From: Actinomycetota bacterium
GTDB lineage: Bacteria; Actinomycetota; Geothermincolia; Geothermincolales; RBG-13-55-18
Direction: 5' to 3'
NCBI GenBank assembly: GCA_014360685.1
Contig: JACIXB010000011.1
Location: 259,261 to 323,260 of the forward strand
Length of the DNA stretch: 64,000 nucleotides
Shown here: positions 8,326 to 17,385 of the stretch, in pieces
Layout: the number at the start of each line of letters is the position of its first letter
How positions within the stretch are numbered: the stretch's first letter is position 1
Program-made: the position numbers and the translations under genes
Notes under the pieces: model-generated
Seen by the model: the letters and a program-made list of their open reading frames with translations, nothing else
What the model was told of the DNA's origin: nothing
Databases searched by the model: none

Positions 8326-9510
8326 ATGGCAGAACTCAAGGAAGCGGTCCTGGTGGACGGGGTGAGGACACCTAACTTCCGTGCCCACAAGGAAAAGGGT
8401 TGGGCCCGGCACCTGCGTCCGGACGAGCTGCTCACCTACGTGTACAAAGCGCTCTTCGAGCGCAACCCCCAGGTGAAGCCGGAGGACGTGGACGCCGTCT
8501 TTTGCGGCACGGCCAACCAGACCGGCATGCAGAACGACATCGCCCGCTTGGGGTGGCTGGCCTCCGGGCTGCCGGAGAGCGTGCCCACCAACGGCATCAA
8601 CCAGCAGTGCCCCTCGGGGATGTCGGCCATCGAGCACGCCTGCCGGGCCATCATGGCCGGGGAGGGAGAGATCTTCATCGCCTCCGGGGTGGAGGACATG
8701 ATGAACGTGCCCATGGCCGCGGGCATGGACATCCCGCCCCGTATCGCCCAGTACTACAACCCCATGGAGCTGCCCATGGGGGCCACGGCGGAGAAGATCG
8801 CCGAGGTGTACAACGTCTCCCGCGCCGACGCCGAGCTGATGGCCTACTGGAGCCACATCAAGGCCCGTGACGCCCGGGACGCCGGCAAGTTCAAGGACGA
8901 GATCGTCCCCATCCCCGCCCTGGACGAGAACGGCAATGAGTTCCTCTGCGACCGCGACCAGTGGATCCGGGACAACCCCAGCCTGGAGCAGATGGCCCAG
9001 ATGCAGCCGGCCTTCAAGCCCGACGGCATCGTGACCGCGGCCATAAGCTCCCCCCTGACCGTGGGAGCCTGCGCCGCCCTGTTCATGAGCCGGGAGAAGG
9101 CGGATGAGCTGGGGCTCTCCTACCACCTGCGTTACGGCGGCGGGTGCATGGCCGGTTGCGACCCCACCATCATGGGCATCGGGCCGGTATACGCGGTGCG
9201 GAAGCTCCTGGCCCGCAAGGGGCTCGCCATCGAGGATATCGAACTCTGGGAGCTCAACGAGGCCTTCGGGACCCAGGCCCTGGCGGTCATCCGCGAGCTG
9301 GGCATCGGGCACAATGCCCCCTTCGACAACATCAACGTGTGGGGCGGGGCGCTGGCCCTGGGCCATCCCCTGGGGGAGTCCGGGTGCCGCATCGTCATCA
9401 CCCTGAACAACATCATGAAGAAGGACTTCCCGGAGGCCAAGCGGGCCATCGCCACCCTCTGCGGCGGCTTCGGGAACGCCAACGCCACCCTCTGGGAGAA
9501 GGTTGAATAA
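8326..9510 (+). CDS. Thiolase (acetyl-CoA acetyltransferase family)
   Basis: Catalyses the reversible condensation or thiolytic cleavage of acyl-CoA. The 394-residue product has all expected active-site elements: the nucleophilic cysteine at residue 95 in NQQCPSGMSA, the NEAFGTQ motif, the catalytic histidine in GGALALGHPLGESG, and the second cysteine in CGGFGN near the C-terminus. A good ribosome binding site (GAGGTAAGG) precedes the ATG. The gene is alone on its strand and ends in a strong intrinsic terminator, so it is probably a single-gene transcript. Degradative and biosynthetic roles cannot be told apart. It is clearly distinct from the cysteine-less thiolase-fold protein at 45457-46638. 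Confidence 0.92.
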   Translation: MAELKEAVLVDGVRTPNFRAHKEKGWARHLRPDELLTYVYKALFERNPQVKPEDVDAVFCGTANQTGMQNDIARLGWLASGLPESVPTNGINQQCPSGMSAIEHACRAIMAGEGEIFIASGVEDMMNVPMAAGMDIPPRIAQYYNPMELPMGATAEKIAEVYNVSRADAELMAYWSHIKARDARDAGKFKDEIVPIPALDENGNEFLCDRDQWIRDNPSLEQMAQMQPAFKPDGIVTAAISSPLTVGACAALFMSREKADELGLSYHLRYGGGCMAGCDPTIMGIGPVYAVRKLLARKGLAIEDIELWELNEAFGTQALAVIRELGIGHNAPFDNINVWGGALALGHPLGESGCRIVITLNNIMKKDFPEAKRAIATLCGGFGNANATLWEKVE

Positions 9511-9530
9511 GCCCCAGGAGATAGAAGGGG

Positions 9531-9563
9531 AAAGGAGGCGCGGGGCCCCGCGCCTCCTTTTTT
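9531..9563 (+). terminator. Intrinsic terminator after thiolase gene
   Basis: A perfect 30-base palindrome at 9531-9560 (centre GGGGCCCC, arms GGAGGCGC/GCGCCTCC) followed by a run of T. It lies 20 bases after the thiolase stop. Confidence 0.92.
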
Positions 9564-9804
9564 AACCGTCACGTGGTGAGAAATCCGCTTCCCATGCCGC
9601 CCCGCCCGCCTGTGGGAGAGGTTGCGGGGTATCATCTTCGGGTTCCTGCGCGAGGTGAGCCGGACCGCCATCTTGGTGGGGGCATCGCGGCCGGTGGTCG
9701 GCCGTTCCAAAGACGCGCCACGTTGGGAGGGGGAAAGCTAAACCCCGTCGTTTACGGTCTCGATGATCCTTGTAGAATGTAATATCCGGCGAAAGGTATG
9801 CGAC

Positions 9805-10272
9805 ATGTTCGCTTTGGCGGTGGTTCTGTCGGCCTTGACCGTCGTCATCCTCGGCGTGGTTCTGGCCTGTCTTTGGGTGAAACGCTTGCGAGACCAGGCC
9901 CTCGCCGAACTGGCCCGGCGGACGGAGGGAGAAGAGGTATACGCATTAGAAGGCTGCAACTTCCTGGGCAAGCTCTCCGGGGGTTACGCCCAGATCAGGG
10001 GCAACGGGCTTTTGGCCTTGACGGACAGGGGCATACATTTCCGCATGCTCTTCCCGCGGAGGTGCCTCTTCATACCCTTGGGCTCGGTGACCGAGGTCTC
10101 CGATCCACGGTCCTTCCTGGGGAAGTGGAAGGGCAAGGAGCTGCTGCGCGTCGATTTCACGGACCAAGAGGGTAAGGCTGACGCCTGCGCTTGGTTGGTC
10201 CGCTCCCCTGCCTGGTGGTCGGGTAGCCTGCGATCCCTCCTCTCCGGAGAAGGACCTCCTCCCGCTCCGTGA
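9805..10272 (+). CDS. Membrane-anchored protein of unknown function
   Basis: A 155-residue protein with one N-terminal hydrophobic helix (FALAVVLSALTVVILGVVLACLW) followed by a basic patch and a soluble domain of about 120 residues, probably cytoplasmic. The soluble part contains short beta-like stretches (GLLALTDRGIHFRMLFP, CLFIPLGSVTEVSD) that recall bacterial PH-like domains such as bPH or GRAM, but the match is weak. The start at 9805 places the helix at the very N-terminus; an in-frame ATG at 9763 would overlap a possible -10 hexamer (TAGAAT at 9772) and lacks a ribosome binding site. Neighbours give no clue to function. Confidence 0.6.
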   Translation: MFALAVVLSALTVVILGVVLACLWVKRLRDQALAELARRTEGEEVYALEGCNFLGKLSGGYAQIRGNGLLALTDRGIHFRMLFPRRCLFIPLGSVTEVSDPRSFLGKWKGKELLRVDFTDQEGKADACAWLVRSPAWWSGSLRSLLSGEGPPPAP

Positions 10273-10598
10273 AAACCCGGGGATGTGGGGGCTGTGGATT
10301 ACATTACCCGGCCCGAGGAGAAAGAGGGTCAAGGCAGGCGATGATCCTGGAATGGAAGGCTCATGCGCCGCCCCTTTCCAGTCCGCTCGGTTACCTTTTC
10401 CCTTACGCGCGAAGCATTGTGTGCGATGAGGCTCGAAAACCCATTGTCGTGACCATGCCGTGCGGCCCGGGGTTTTCGGATCGGCTCACGCCGTGGTTGG
10501 GAGGCTCACCGGCATGCTTGGATCGCCTTGGCCGATGTCCGATCCCCTACGGATAAGCGCTGACCATGGGTACGGCCCACCCTCAGGGGGTAACCCAC
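10273..10598. other. Intergenic region between convergent genes
   Basis: About 325 bases with no recognisable gene, RNA or terminator. Confidence 0.4.
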
Positions 10599-11087
10599 TC
10601 ATCCTGCCCGGCACCGCACGAGATATTCCTCGGCTTCTCCGGAGCCCCTCCAACCCTCGCTCCTGACCTCCTTCACCTCCAGCTTCTTGTAGGTGAGGAA
10701 GAAATTCTCCACCTCAATCAGGATGTGGGGCGGCAGTTCGGAGATATCCCGGAATGGGGACCAGCGGGGGTCGTTCACCGGGACGGCCAGGATTTTGTTG
10801 TCGATGCCCTTCTCGTCAATCATGCACAACATCCCGATGGGCTTGGCCTCTATCAGGCATCCCGGGAAAGTTGGCTCGTCGATGAGTACCAGGATGTCCA
10901 CTTCGTCCCCGTCCTCGGCCAGGGTGCCTTCCATATACCCATAATCCGCGGGGTAGTGCACGGCGCTGAAGAGGACGCGGTCCAGCTTTATCCTGCCGCT
11001 CCGGCGGTCGTACTCATACTTGTTGCGCGATCCCTTGGGCACCTCCACGATAACTCTCACGACCTCCGGGAACTCTCTCTGGGACAA
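10599..11087 (-). CDS. ppa: Inorganic pyrophosphatase, family I
   Basis: Hydrolyses pyrophosphate to phosphate in the cytoplasm, pulling biosynthetic reactions forward. The 162-residue protein shows the family I signature: EVPKGSRNKYEYD near the N-terminus, HYPADYGYMEGT, and the metal-binding DGDEVDILVLID loop, with KAVPVND-like KILAVPVNDPRW further on. The length is normal. The start is TTG at 11087, with GGAGGTG eight bases before it on the coding strand. The gene stands alone, next to a decayed transporter gene. Confidence 0.95.
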   Translation of the reverse strand: MSQREFPEVVRVIVEVPKGSRNKYEYDRRSGRIKLDRVLFSAVHYPADYGYMEGTLAEDGDEVDILVLIDEPTFPGCLIEAKPIGMLCMIDEKGIDNKILAVPVNDPRWSPFRDISELPPHILIEVENFFLTYKKLEVKEVRSEGWRGSGEAEEYLVRCRAG

Positions 11088-11349
11088 TCCCGCTTCACCT
11101 CCCGTTTCCTCGCCGTTTTTACCTTCCTATCATACTCCTGGAACCGTTGGGCAGTCTTCGGGAGAGGGGTATCTCACATGGTTTCAAAGTAATTCGAGGA
11201 GGTGGTTTTTAAATCCTGGCATCCGTTTCTTGATATTCCCAGGAGCCGATTTCAGGTTCCCAAGTCCTGAAAGCCCGGCTTACGATTGCGCCGGTCTTAT
11301 CCCCTATCCCCGCGCTACCTGCCCCATCCCTGGACTCCCCGTCGCAAGG

Positions 11350-13865
11350 GATGACGGCTGTAGAATATATACGCTTGGTCACCTCGGCCTCCAGCACGTA
11401 AAGGCAGACGATAAGGAGCAGCACGGGGAAAAGGTAAGGGGGAGCCTCTGGAATCCGGAAACCTCGCCCGGTGGGGAGAAGGATGGGGAGAGCAAAGCCA
11501 TGGTCGCCAGGAGAGTGGCCGCAGCCGGAAATTTCCCCGGTCGACTGCGGAAAAAGGGCTTGTGGGTGCGCACCACCAGGATGATGAGGGGGGCGGAAAC
11601 CACGGATTCCACGAACCAGCCGGTGCGGAACTGGCGCACGTCGGCATGCAGGAGCCAGAGGAGGATGTCGAAATTCGGGTAGTCAAAGATGGAACCCAAA
11701 GGCCCGAAGACCAACATGAAGCGCCGTATGAACTTGATGTCCCCCCTGCGGGGCCATTCCACCAGCTCTTGGTCCACCTCGTCGGCGGCGATGCCCATCT
11801 CCGGGAAGTCGGCCAGGAAGTCGGTGAGCGATAACTGTCCGGACAGCATGTGAAGAAAGGGGAGGAAAAAGGAGGCTCCGGCCATGCTGAACATGTTTCC
11901 GAAGTTGGTGCTTGTGGGCATGAACGCGTACTTCAGGGTGTTGTCGAAGGTTTTCCTCCCCTCCACTACTCCTTGTACCAGGACATCCAGATCCTTTTCC
12001 AGGAGAACTATCTGCGCGCTTCCTTGGCCACATCCACCGCATCTTCCACCGAGATCCCCATATCCGCGGCATAGAGGGCGGGTGCGTCGTTTATTCCGTC
12101 GCCCATGAACCCCACCAAGTCTTCCGCCTACTTCAGGGCCTGGATTATGCGCTCCTTCTGGTTGGGCTCGATCTCGGCGAAGATGACTACCTCCTGCACC
12201 CGCTTCAACAGGTCCTCTTGGCTTATGCTGCTTATCTCAGATCCGGTGAGCAGCGCGATCACCTGGAGACCTATCTCCTCCGCCGTTCGCATGGCCACCT
12301 AGCGATTGTCCCCGGTGACCACTTTATTTTTTACGCCCAGTTGTTCCAGACGATGCATTGTTTCCCCGGACTCCCGGCTTGGGAGGGTCGAAAAAGGTCG
12401 GTAAACCCGCAAAGACCATACCCCACTCATCCTTTCGGGTTAGGGAATCTTTTCCTTCCGGGCGCCGGTAGGCCCACCCGAGCACCCGAAATCCCCTCCT
12501 GCTCTCTTCCCTGAATATGCGCTCGATGACCGGGGCCGCGGAGTCCAGGCTAACCACTTCCCCTCCGAGACTTCTGCCTGCGTGCAGACCTCCAGCACCT
12601 TGTCCAGCGCCCCCTTGGTGACCATCAGGCCCCCCTGTTTCCCGGCCACTAATATCGTTAGGCGCTTGCGGCCGAAGTCGTAGGGGATCTCGTCCAGCTT
12701 CCGGGATTCACCCACATCAAGGGCGCATTCCCGGCGGAGTGCTTCATCAATAGGGTTGGAGAACCCGGTTTCCGGGGCGGCGTTCAGGCATCCCAACTGC
12801 GTGACCCCTGGTGAATTAAGAACGTCAGGCACCGGCACCGAGGCCAAGTTCACCTCCCCCTGGGTGAGATGCCTGTCTTATCCGAGCAGAGGACGTTCAT
12901 GCTGCCGAAGTTCTCGATGGAGGCCGGGACCTTCACGATTACATGCTCCGGGCCATGCGCCTGTCGCCGTGGGAGATATTGGCGCTGATAATGGCGGGAA
13001 AAAGTTGGAGGTCAGGCCCACCGCCAGGGCCAGGGAGAAGGGGAGGGAATCCAGGATGGGTCGGTGGAAGGCCACATTAAGGGTGAAGATGAAGAGGACC
13101 AGCACCAGGGTGGCCTTCATGATGAGGTAGCCGGAGTGGCGGACCCCTCGTTCGAACTCCGTTTCCGCCGGCTTGAGGCGTAAGCGGTCGGAGGTCTTTC
13201 CGAACTTGGTGTCCCGGCGGGTGAGTGCAACCACCGCCCGGGTTTCTCCGCCGATCACCTGGGTGCCCACGAAAAGGGAGTTCTTGCGGTTCTTGAGCGG
13301 AGTGTCCGCCGGTATAGCGCTGGCTGTCTTTTTCGCCGGGAAGATCTCTCCGGTAAGTATTGCCTCGTCATCAAAGAGATCCGTGAATTCGAAGATTAGG
13401 CAACCGCCGGGCACAGAGGAACCGGCGGAGAGAAGCGCCACGCCGCCGGGTACCAGTTCCTCCACATCGATGTCCGCCGGTTTTCCGTCACGTAGAACGC
13501 GGGTCTTTGCCTTAAACAGGGAGAGCAACTTGGCCACCGCATCGGCGCCCCCCTTTCCTGCCAGAAGCCGAGCAAGCCGCTCACCGGGATGATGGAGAGG
13601 ATGATGATGCCGTCGGTAGGGTCGTGGAGGAAAAGGATACCGAGGCCGCAAAGGCCGGGATGAGGATGATGGGACTCGGGACTGGTTGAGTAGGAGGGAC
13701 AAGGTCCCCTTCTGTCGTGCTGGATCGAGTAGGTTGGGCCCCTCCTCCCTTAGTCGCGCCCTCGCTTCCTCGGAGCTCAAGCCCTGGACTGAGGAACCCA
13801 AGCGGCTTGGAACCTCCTTGAGAGATCGAGGCCAGAATTCGGTCACCGCTTCATAGGCCATTGGC
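11350..13865 (-). pseudogene. mgtA: Decayed MgtA-type magnesium-transporting P-type ATPase
   Basis: Read on the minus strand, the region encodes in order all parts of a type IIIB P-type ATPase, but broken. The N-terminal domain (GLSSEEARARLREEGPN), SGLLGFWQERGA, the actuator TGE motif (DEAILTGEIFP), the phosphorylation site DKTG at 12871-12882, the nucleotide-binding domain, [14 protein letters not shown], and the C-terminal membrane part (DFPEMGIA, FIRRFMLVFGPLGS, FRTGWFVES) are all visible. Frame changes occur after SGLLGFWQERG, near DKTG and near the C-terminus. In-frame TAG codons lie at 12299-12301 and 12129-12131. The number of lesions makes sequencing error an unlikely explanation. The intact protein would have imported magnesium. 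Confidence 0.9.
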
Positions 13866-14338
13866 TGATCTGCTTGCTTCTCCACACTCCATAAACCGGT
13901 ATCGTGGTTGAAAGGCAAAACCGGAACCCGGTTAGCCCCCCCGGCGCATATCCCCTGTGAAACAGCATCCATCATATCCCACCATGGCCTCTCTGGACGT
14001 GTGCTGAGCCGAGCCGCGGCTAGAACTCGCCCCTTTCCGCCTCCTCGTCGTAGATCATGGGAATGGCATCATCGGCGGGGAGGACCTCGCTTCTTCCATC
14101 TTCCGGGGAGATGGAAAGGTTTCGTCCAGGCACTCCCTTATTTTCTCCATTTTTCACCTTCTTTCCAGAGCCGGTGTGTTTCCGTTCCTTCATTGAACGG
14201 TCCGAGGTTTAAGGTCGGATTCATCGCGGTTTACGGTTTGATTAAAAGTGTTTGTTTTTACGGGGGGCGAATATATATTAGCGGGAGGGATCTTGAAGGG
14301 AAGGGTTCGGCGCCAGGCCCGGAGAGGGAGTGCCGGCC
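13866..14338. other. Divergent intergenic region upstream of the mgtA remnant
   Basis: It holds a small decayed gene (14020-14150, minus strand) and an AT-rich stretch at 14215-14285 (GTTTACGGTTTGATTAAAAG, then ATATATATTAGC) that probably contains the promoter of the response-regulator gene. No other feature is seen. Confidence 0.4.
14020..14150 (-). pseudogene. Small frameshifted gene of about 43 codons
   Basis: A short coding segment begins with ATG at 14148-14150, preceded by AAGGTG on the coding strand, and reads MEKIRECLDETFPSP. After a one-base shift the next frame continues into DDAIPMIYDEEAERGEF before a TAG at 14020-14022. The total of 131 bases is not a multiple of three. Acidic composition and a good start suggest a former small protein, decayed like the adjacent mgtA. 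No family is recognised. Confidence 0.35.
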
Positions 14339-15037
14339 GTGAAGAGGATACTCATCATTGAGGACGAGAGGCCGCTGGCGGAAGCGGTGGGTTTCAGCCT
14401 GGAGAGAGAGGGTTTCCAGGTGGATATAGCCCTGGACGGGGAGAGCGGCTGGAGGAAGTGCCGGGAGGGCGGCTACGACCTGGTCCTCCTGGACCTCATG
14501 CTCCCGGGGATGGACGGCATGGAGATATGCCGCAGGCTGCGCCGGGAGAGCGACGTCCCGGTGATCATGCTCACGGCCAAGGACTCCGAGGTGGATAAGG
14601 TCCTGGGGCTGGAGATGGGCGCCGACGACTACGTGACCAAGCCCTTCAACATGCGGGAGCTCACGGCCCGGGTGAAGGCCGTCCTGCGCCGCTGGGCGGG
14701 AGAGAGGCAGGAAAAGGGCGACCGCCTGCTGCGGGCCGGGGACATCGAGCTGGACCGGGAGAGGCACGAGGTACGGGTGGGCGGTAGGGTGGTGGAGATG
14801 CCCCTCATGGAGTACCGGCTCCTGGAGCTCTTCCTGCGCCATCCGGGGAAGGCGCTTCCCCGTGAGTACCTGATCAGCCAGGTATGGGAAGGTGACTATT
14901 TCGGCCAGAGCAAGACCCTGGAAGTGCACGTCAGGCGGCTCCGGGAGAAGATAGAGCCGGACCCTTCCCGGCCCTCCCGCATAGTGACCGTTCGCGGGGT
15001 GGGATACCGTTTCGAGGCGGGCGGGGATGGAAGTTGA
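14339..15037 (+). CDS. phoB: Response regulator, OmpR/PhoB family
   Basis: Cytoplasmic transcription factor of 232 residues with an N-terminal receiver domain (acidic pocket ED at 8-9, phosphoacceptor Asp52 in LVLLDLMLPGMDG, conserved Lys in VTKPF) and a C-terminal winged-helix DNA-binding domain (EYLISQVWEGDYFGQSKTLEVHVRRLREKIE). The GTG at 14339 is preferred because GGAGAGGGAG lies eight bases upstream; a GTG at 14330 overlaps this site. It overlaps the sensor kinase gene by four bases. The pst-phoU operon starts 2.3 kb downstream, so it is probably the phosphate regulator, but this link is positional. Confidence 0.9.
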   Translation: MKRILIIEDERPLAEAVGFSLEREGFQVDIALDGESGWRKCREGGYDLVLLDLMLPGMDGMEICRRLRRESDVPVIMLTAKDSEVDKVLGLEMGADDYVTKPFNMRELTARVKAVLRRWAGERQEKGDRLLRAGDIELDRERHEVRVGGRVVEMPLMEYRLLELFLRHPGKALPREYLISQVWEGDYFGQSKTLEVHVRRLREKIEPDPSRPSRIVTVRGVGYRFEAGGDGS

Positions 15038-16812
15038 AGAGCCTGAAGCGCATCCTGATCGCCCGCTACACTCTCCTGGTCGCCGCGGTCCTCGTTCTCC
15101 TCTCCCTGCTGGTGATCATTCCGGTCAGGAACTACACCCTTTCCAGGGAGAAGAAAGACCTGGAGGACCAGGCCCGTCTTTTCGCCGGCCAGGCGTCGCG
15201 CTTTTTCGGCGGGGAGATGACCGCCGAGGAAGTGGATCTCTTCCTCGAGGAGCTGGCCGGCGAGCTTCCCATAAGGCTCACGGTCATCGACGACCAGGGC
15301 AGGGTGCTGGGAGACTCGGAGTTTCCCGCCGAGGAGATGGAGAACCACGCGGGCCGTCCGGAGGTGGCGGCCGCCCTGCGCGGGGAGGTCTCCTCTTCCA
15401 GCCGCGAATCGCGCACCCTGGGGAAGAAGTTCATCTACGCCGCGGCGCCCATCGAGTCGGACGGGGAGATCCTCGGCGTGGCGCGCGTCTCCGTGCAGGA
15501 AGAGGACGTCATGCCGGTCATCCTGAACCTCTGGTGGATAATCCTGGCCGCCTTCGGGCTTCTCCTGCTGGTCATCGTGGGAACCAGCCTGTGGACGGAG
15601 AGGACGGTGGTGGGCGCCCTGGGCGGCCTCTGCGAGGGGGTCTCCTCGGTCGCCGCCGGAAATCTGGAGAAGAAGGTGGCCGCCCCCGGGATCGCGGATT
15701 TCGCCCTGCTGGCGGAGAGCTTCAACGCCATGGCCGGCGAGGTGAGGCGGCGCATGGAGGAACTGGACTCGGAGAGGAAAAAGTTGGAAGCGATACTGGG
15801 GAACGTCTCCTCCGGGGTCCTGGTGGTGGACGCCGAGAACCGCGTGCTTCTCCTCAACCCCGCCGCGGAGGCGGTTCTCGGCGTGGGGGCGGCTGATGCC
15901 GTGGGGCGGCGCCTCATCGAGGTCTTTCCCGACACCGAGCTCGAGGGCGCGGTGATCCTGGCCGGGAAGGGCGAGGTGGTGGAAAAGGAGTTGGAGCTGT
16001 TCTATCCCCGGCGCATGACCTTGCGCCTGAAATCCCTTCCCGTGAGGACGGCGGACGGCCGGGTAGAGGCCACGGTGAGCACCCTGGAGGACATAACCCC
16101 CCTCAAGCGCGTGGACCGCATCCGGCAGGATTTCGTGGCCAACGTCTCCCACGAGCTGCGTACCCCGGTGGCCACCGTGCGCGCCCTCACCGAGTCCCTC
16201 CTGGGAGGGGCGCTGGAGAGCCGGGAGACGGCGGAGCGGTTTCTCCGGGACCTGGACCGGGAAACGGCCAGGCTCTCCCAGCTGGTCGAGGACCTGCTCG
16301 CCCTGAGCCGGCTGGAAGCCGGGGAGACGGTCCTGCGGGTGGAGGAGTTCTCCCTGCGTAGCGTGGTGGAGGACCGCCTGGAGCGGAAGTCCAAGTTGGC
16401 CGCCAAGTACGGGGTGCATCTGGACTCGGACGTGGATTCCGGGATCACCGTGGAGGCGGATAAGGGTCTGTTGGCCACCCTCCTGGACAATCTCCTGGAC
16501 AACGCCATCAAGTACAACCGGCCGGGAGGTCGCGTGGTGGTCTCCGCCCGCCGCGAGGGCGAGGACTTACTCATCGAAGTCCGGGACACAGGGGTGGGTA
16601 TCCCCAGGGAGGAACTGCCCCGCATCTTCGAGAGGTTCTACCGCGTGGACCGGGCGCGCTCCCGCGAGACGGGAGGGACGGGTTTGGGGCTTTCCATCGT
16701 CAAGCACATCGCCGAGCTCCACGGAGGATGGGTGAACGTGGAGTCCGAGGTCGGGGCAGGGTCCGCCTTTTTCGTCCGCATACCCCGCGTGCCGCGGCGC
16801 GGCGTTGAATGA
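15034..16812 (+). CDS. phoR: Membrane sensor histidine kinase (PhoR-like)
   Basis: A 592-residue sensor that would phosphorylate the preceding regulator. One transmembrane helix lies at about residues 11-30 and another at about 165-187, enclosing an extracytoplasmic domain of about 130 residues. HAMP (about 188-240), PAS (about 250-350), HisKA with FVANVSHELRTP (His near 374) and HATPase_c with NLLDNAIKYN, DTGVGIP and GGTGLGLSIVKH follow. This order matches PhoR-type kinases. The start is TTG at 15034, four bases inside the regulator gene, so translation is coupled. The phosphate role is inferred from the neighbouring pst genes. Confidence 0.9.
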   Translation: MKSLKRILIARYTLLVAAVLVLLSLLVIIPVRNYTLSREKKDLEDQARLFAGQASRFFGGEMTAEEVDLFLEELAGELPIRLTVIDDQGRVLGDSEFPAEEMENHAGRPEVAAALRGEVSSSSRESRTLGKKFIYAAAPIESDGEILGVARVSVQEEDVMPVILNLWWIILAAFGLLLLVIVGTSLWTERTVVGALGGLCEGVSSVAAGNLEKKVAAPGIADFALLAESFNAMAGEVRRRMEELDSERKKLEAILGNVSSGVLVVDAENRVLLLNPAAEAVLGVGAADAVGRRLIEVFPDTELEGAVILAGKGEVVEKELELFYPRRMTLRLKSLPVRTADGRVEATVSTLEDITPLKRVDRIRQDFVANVSHELRTPVATVRALTESLLGGALESRETAERFLRDLDRETARLSQLVEDLLALSRLEAGETVLRVEEFSLRSVVEDRLERKSKLAAKYGVHLDSDVDSGITVEADKGLLATLLDNLLDNAIKYNRPGGRVVVSARREGEDLLIEVRDTGVGIPREELPRIFERFYRVDRARSRETGGTGLGLSIVKHIAELHGGWVNVESEVGAGSAFFVRIPRVPRRGVE

Positions 16813-16848
16813 GGCGGCCGCAGGAAGCCCGCGCGGTCTCACCCGAGA

Positions 16849-16947
16849 CTATGTAAAACCCGACGCCGTAACCTGAAACGGGGCCCGGTACCCCCGCAGC
16901 GCGCCCCTGGCTTTGTCGGAGGCTGTACAAAACCCGATGCCATAACC
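16849..16947. repeat. Imperfect 25-bp direct repeat pair
   Basis: The copies at 16849-16873 and 16923-16947 share AAAACCCGA and TAACC with five mismatches overall, and are 74 bp apart. No function is known; it may be a remnant of a duplication. Confidence 0.55.
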
Positions 16948-17193
16948 CCGGAGTGGGAAGGTTGAGATTACCATGGTTGACAACCCCTTTTCCCCTCCGC
17001 AAGGGGGCGCCCCGAACCTTCCTTTCTCCTTTAGGCCGTGCCGCGGACCGGTGCAGCGACAACCCGCGTGACCGTCCATGCGTCGGAGATGATGGAAACG
17101 GCGTTAACCTTTGACCTGATAGCTCCGGGTGCACGGCTTTTCGGATCCCGACGGGAAAACGCGGTGTGCCGATGCCGCAAGGCAACCAACCCC

Positions 17194-17210
17194 TTAAACC
17201 GGATTTAAAC
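17194..17210 (+). promoter_or_regulatory. Candidate Pho-box direct repeat upstream of pstS
   Basis: Two TTAAAC hexamers start at 17194 and 17205, 11 bp apart, about 175 bases before pstS. PhoP/PhoB-type regulators bind direct repeats with 11-bp spacing, so this is a plausible operator. Only two clear repeats are visible and the hexamer is a loose match. Confidence 0.35.
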
Positions 17211-17385
17211 TCTTGGTATCCAAGAATTTACCGTTTATCAAGCCGTATTTAAGGGGCGGCATCTCAAATAGGGAGTGGGACGGGTAAGTCGAGAGGAGTT
17301 CCTCCTGCGTCACGGACGCGCGTAGGGGAATCAGTTCATGCCGGGAAAAGGAATGCCCGGCGGGAAGTCGAGGAGGAGGTAGGTA

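Larger units (their letters stand above)
16813..17385. other. Intergenic region upstream of pstS
   Basis: About 570 bases. It contains an imperfect 25-bp direct repeat (16849-16873 and 16923-16947) and, nearer pstS, an AT-rich block at 17190-17255 with two TTAAAC hexamers and a small hairpin CTTGG-TAT-CCAAG at 17212-17224. The block is the likely promoter and control region of the pst operon. No gene is recognised. Confidence 0.5.
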
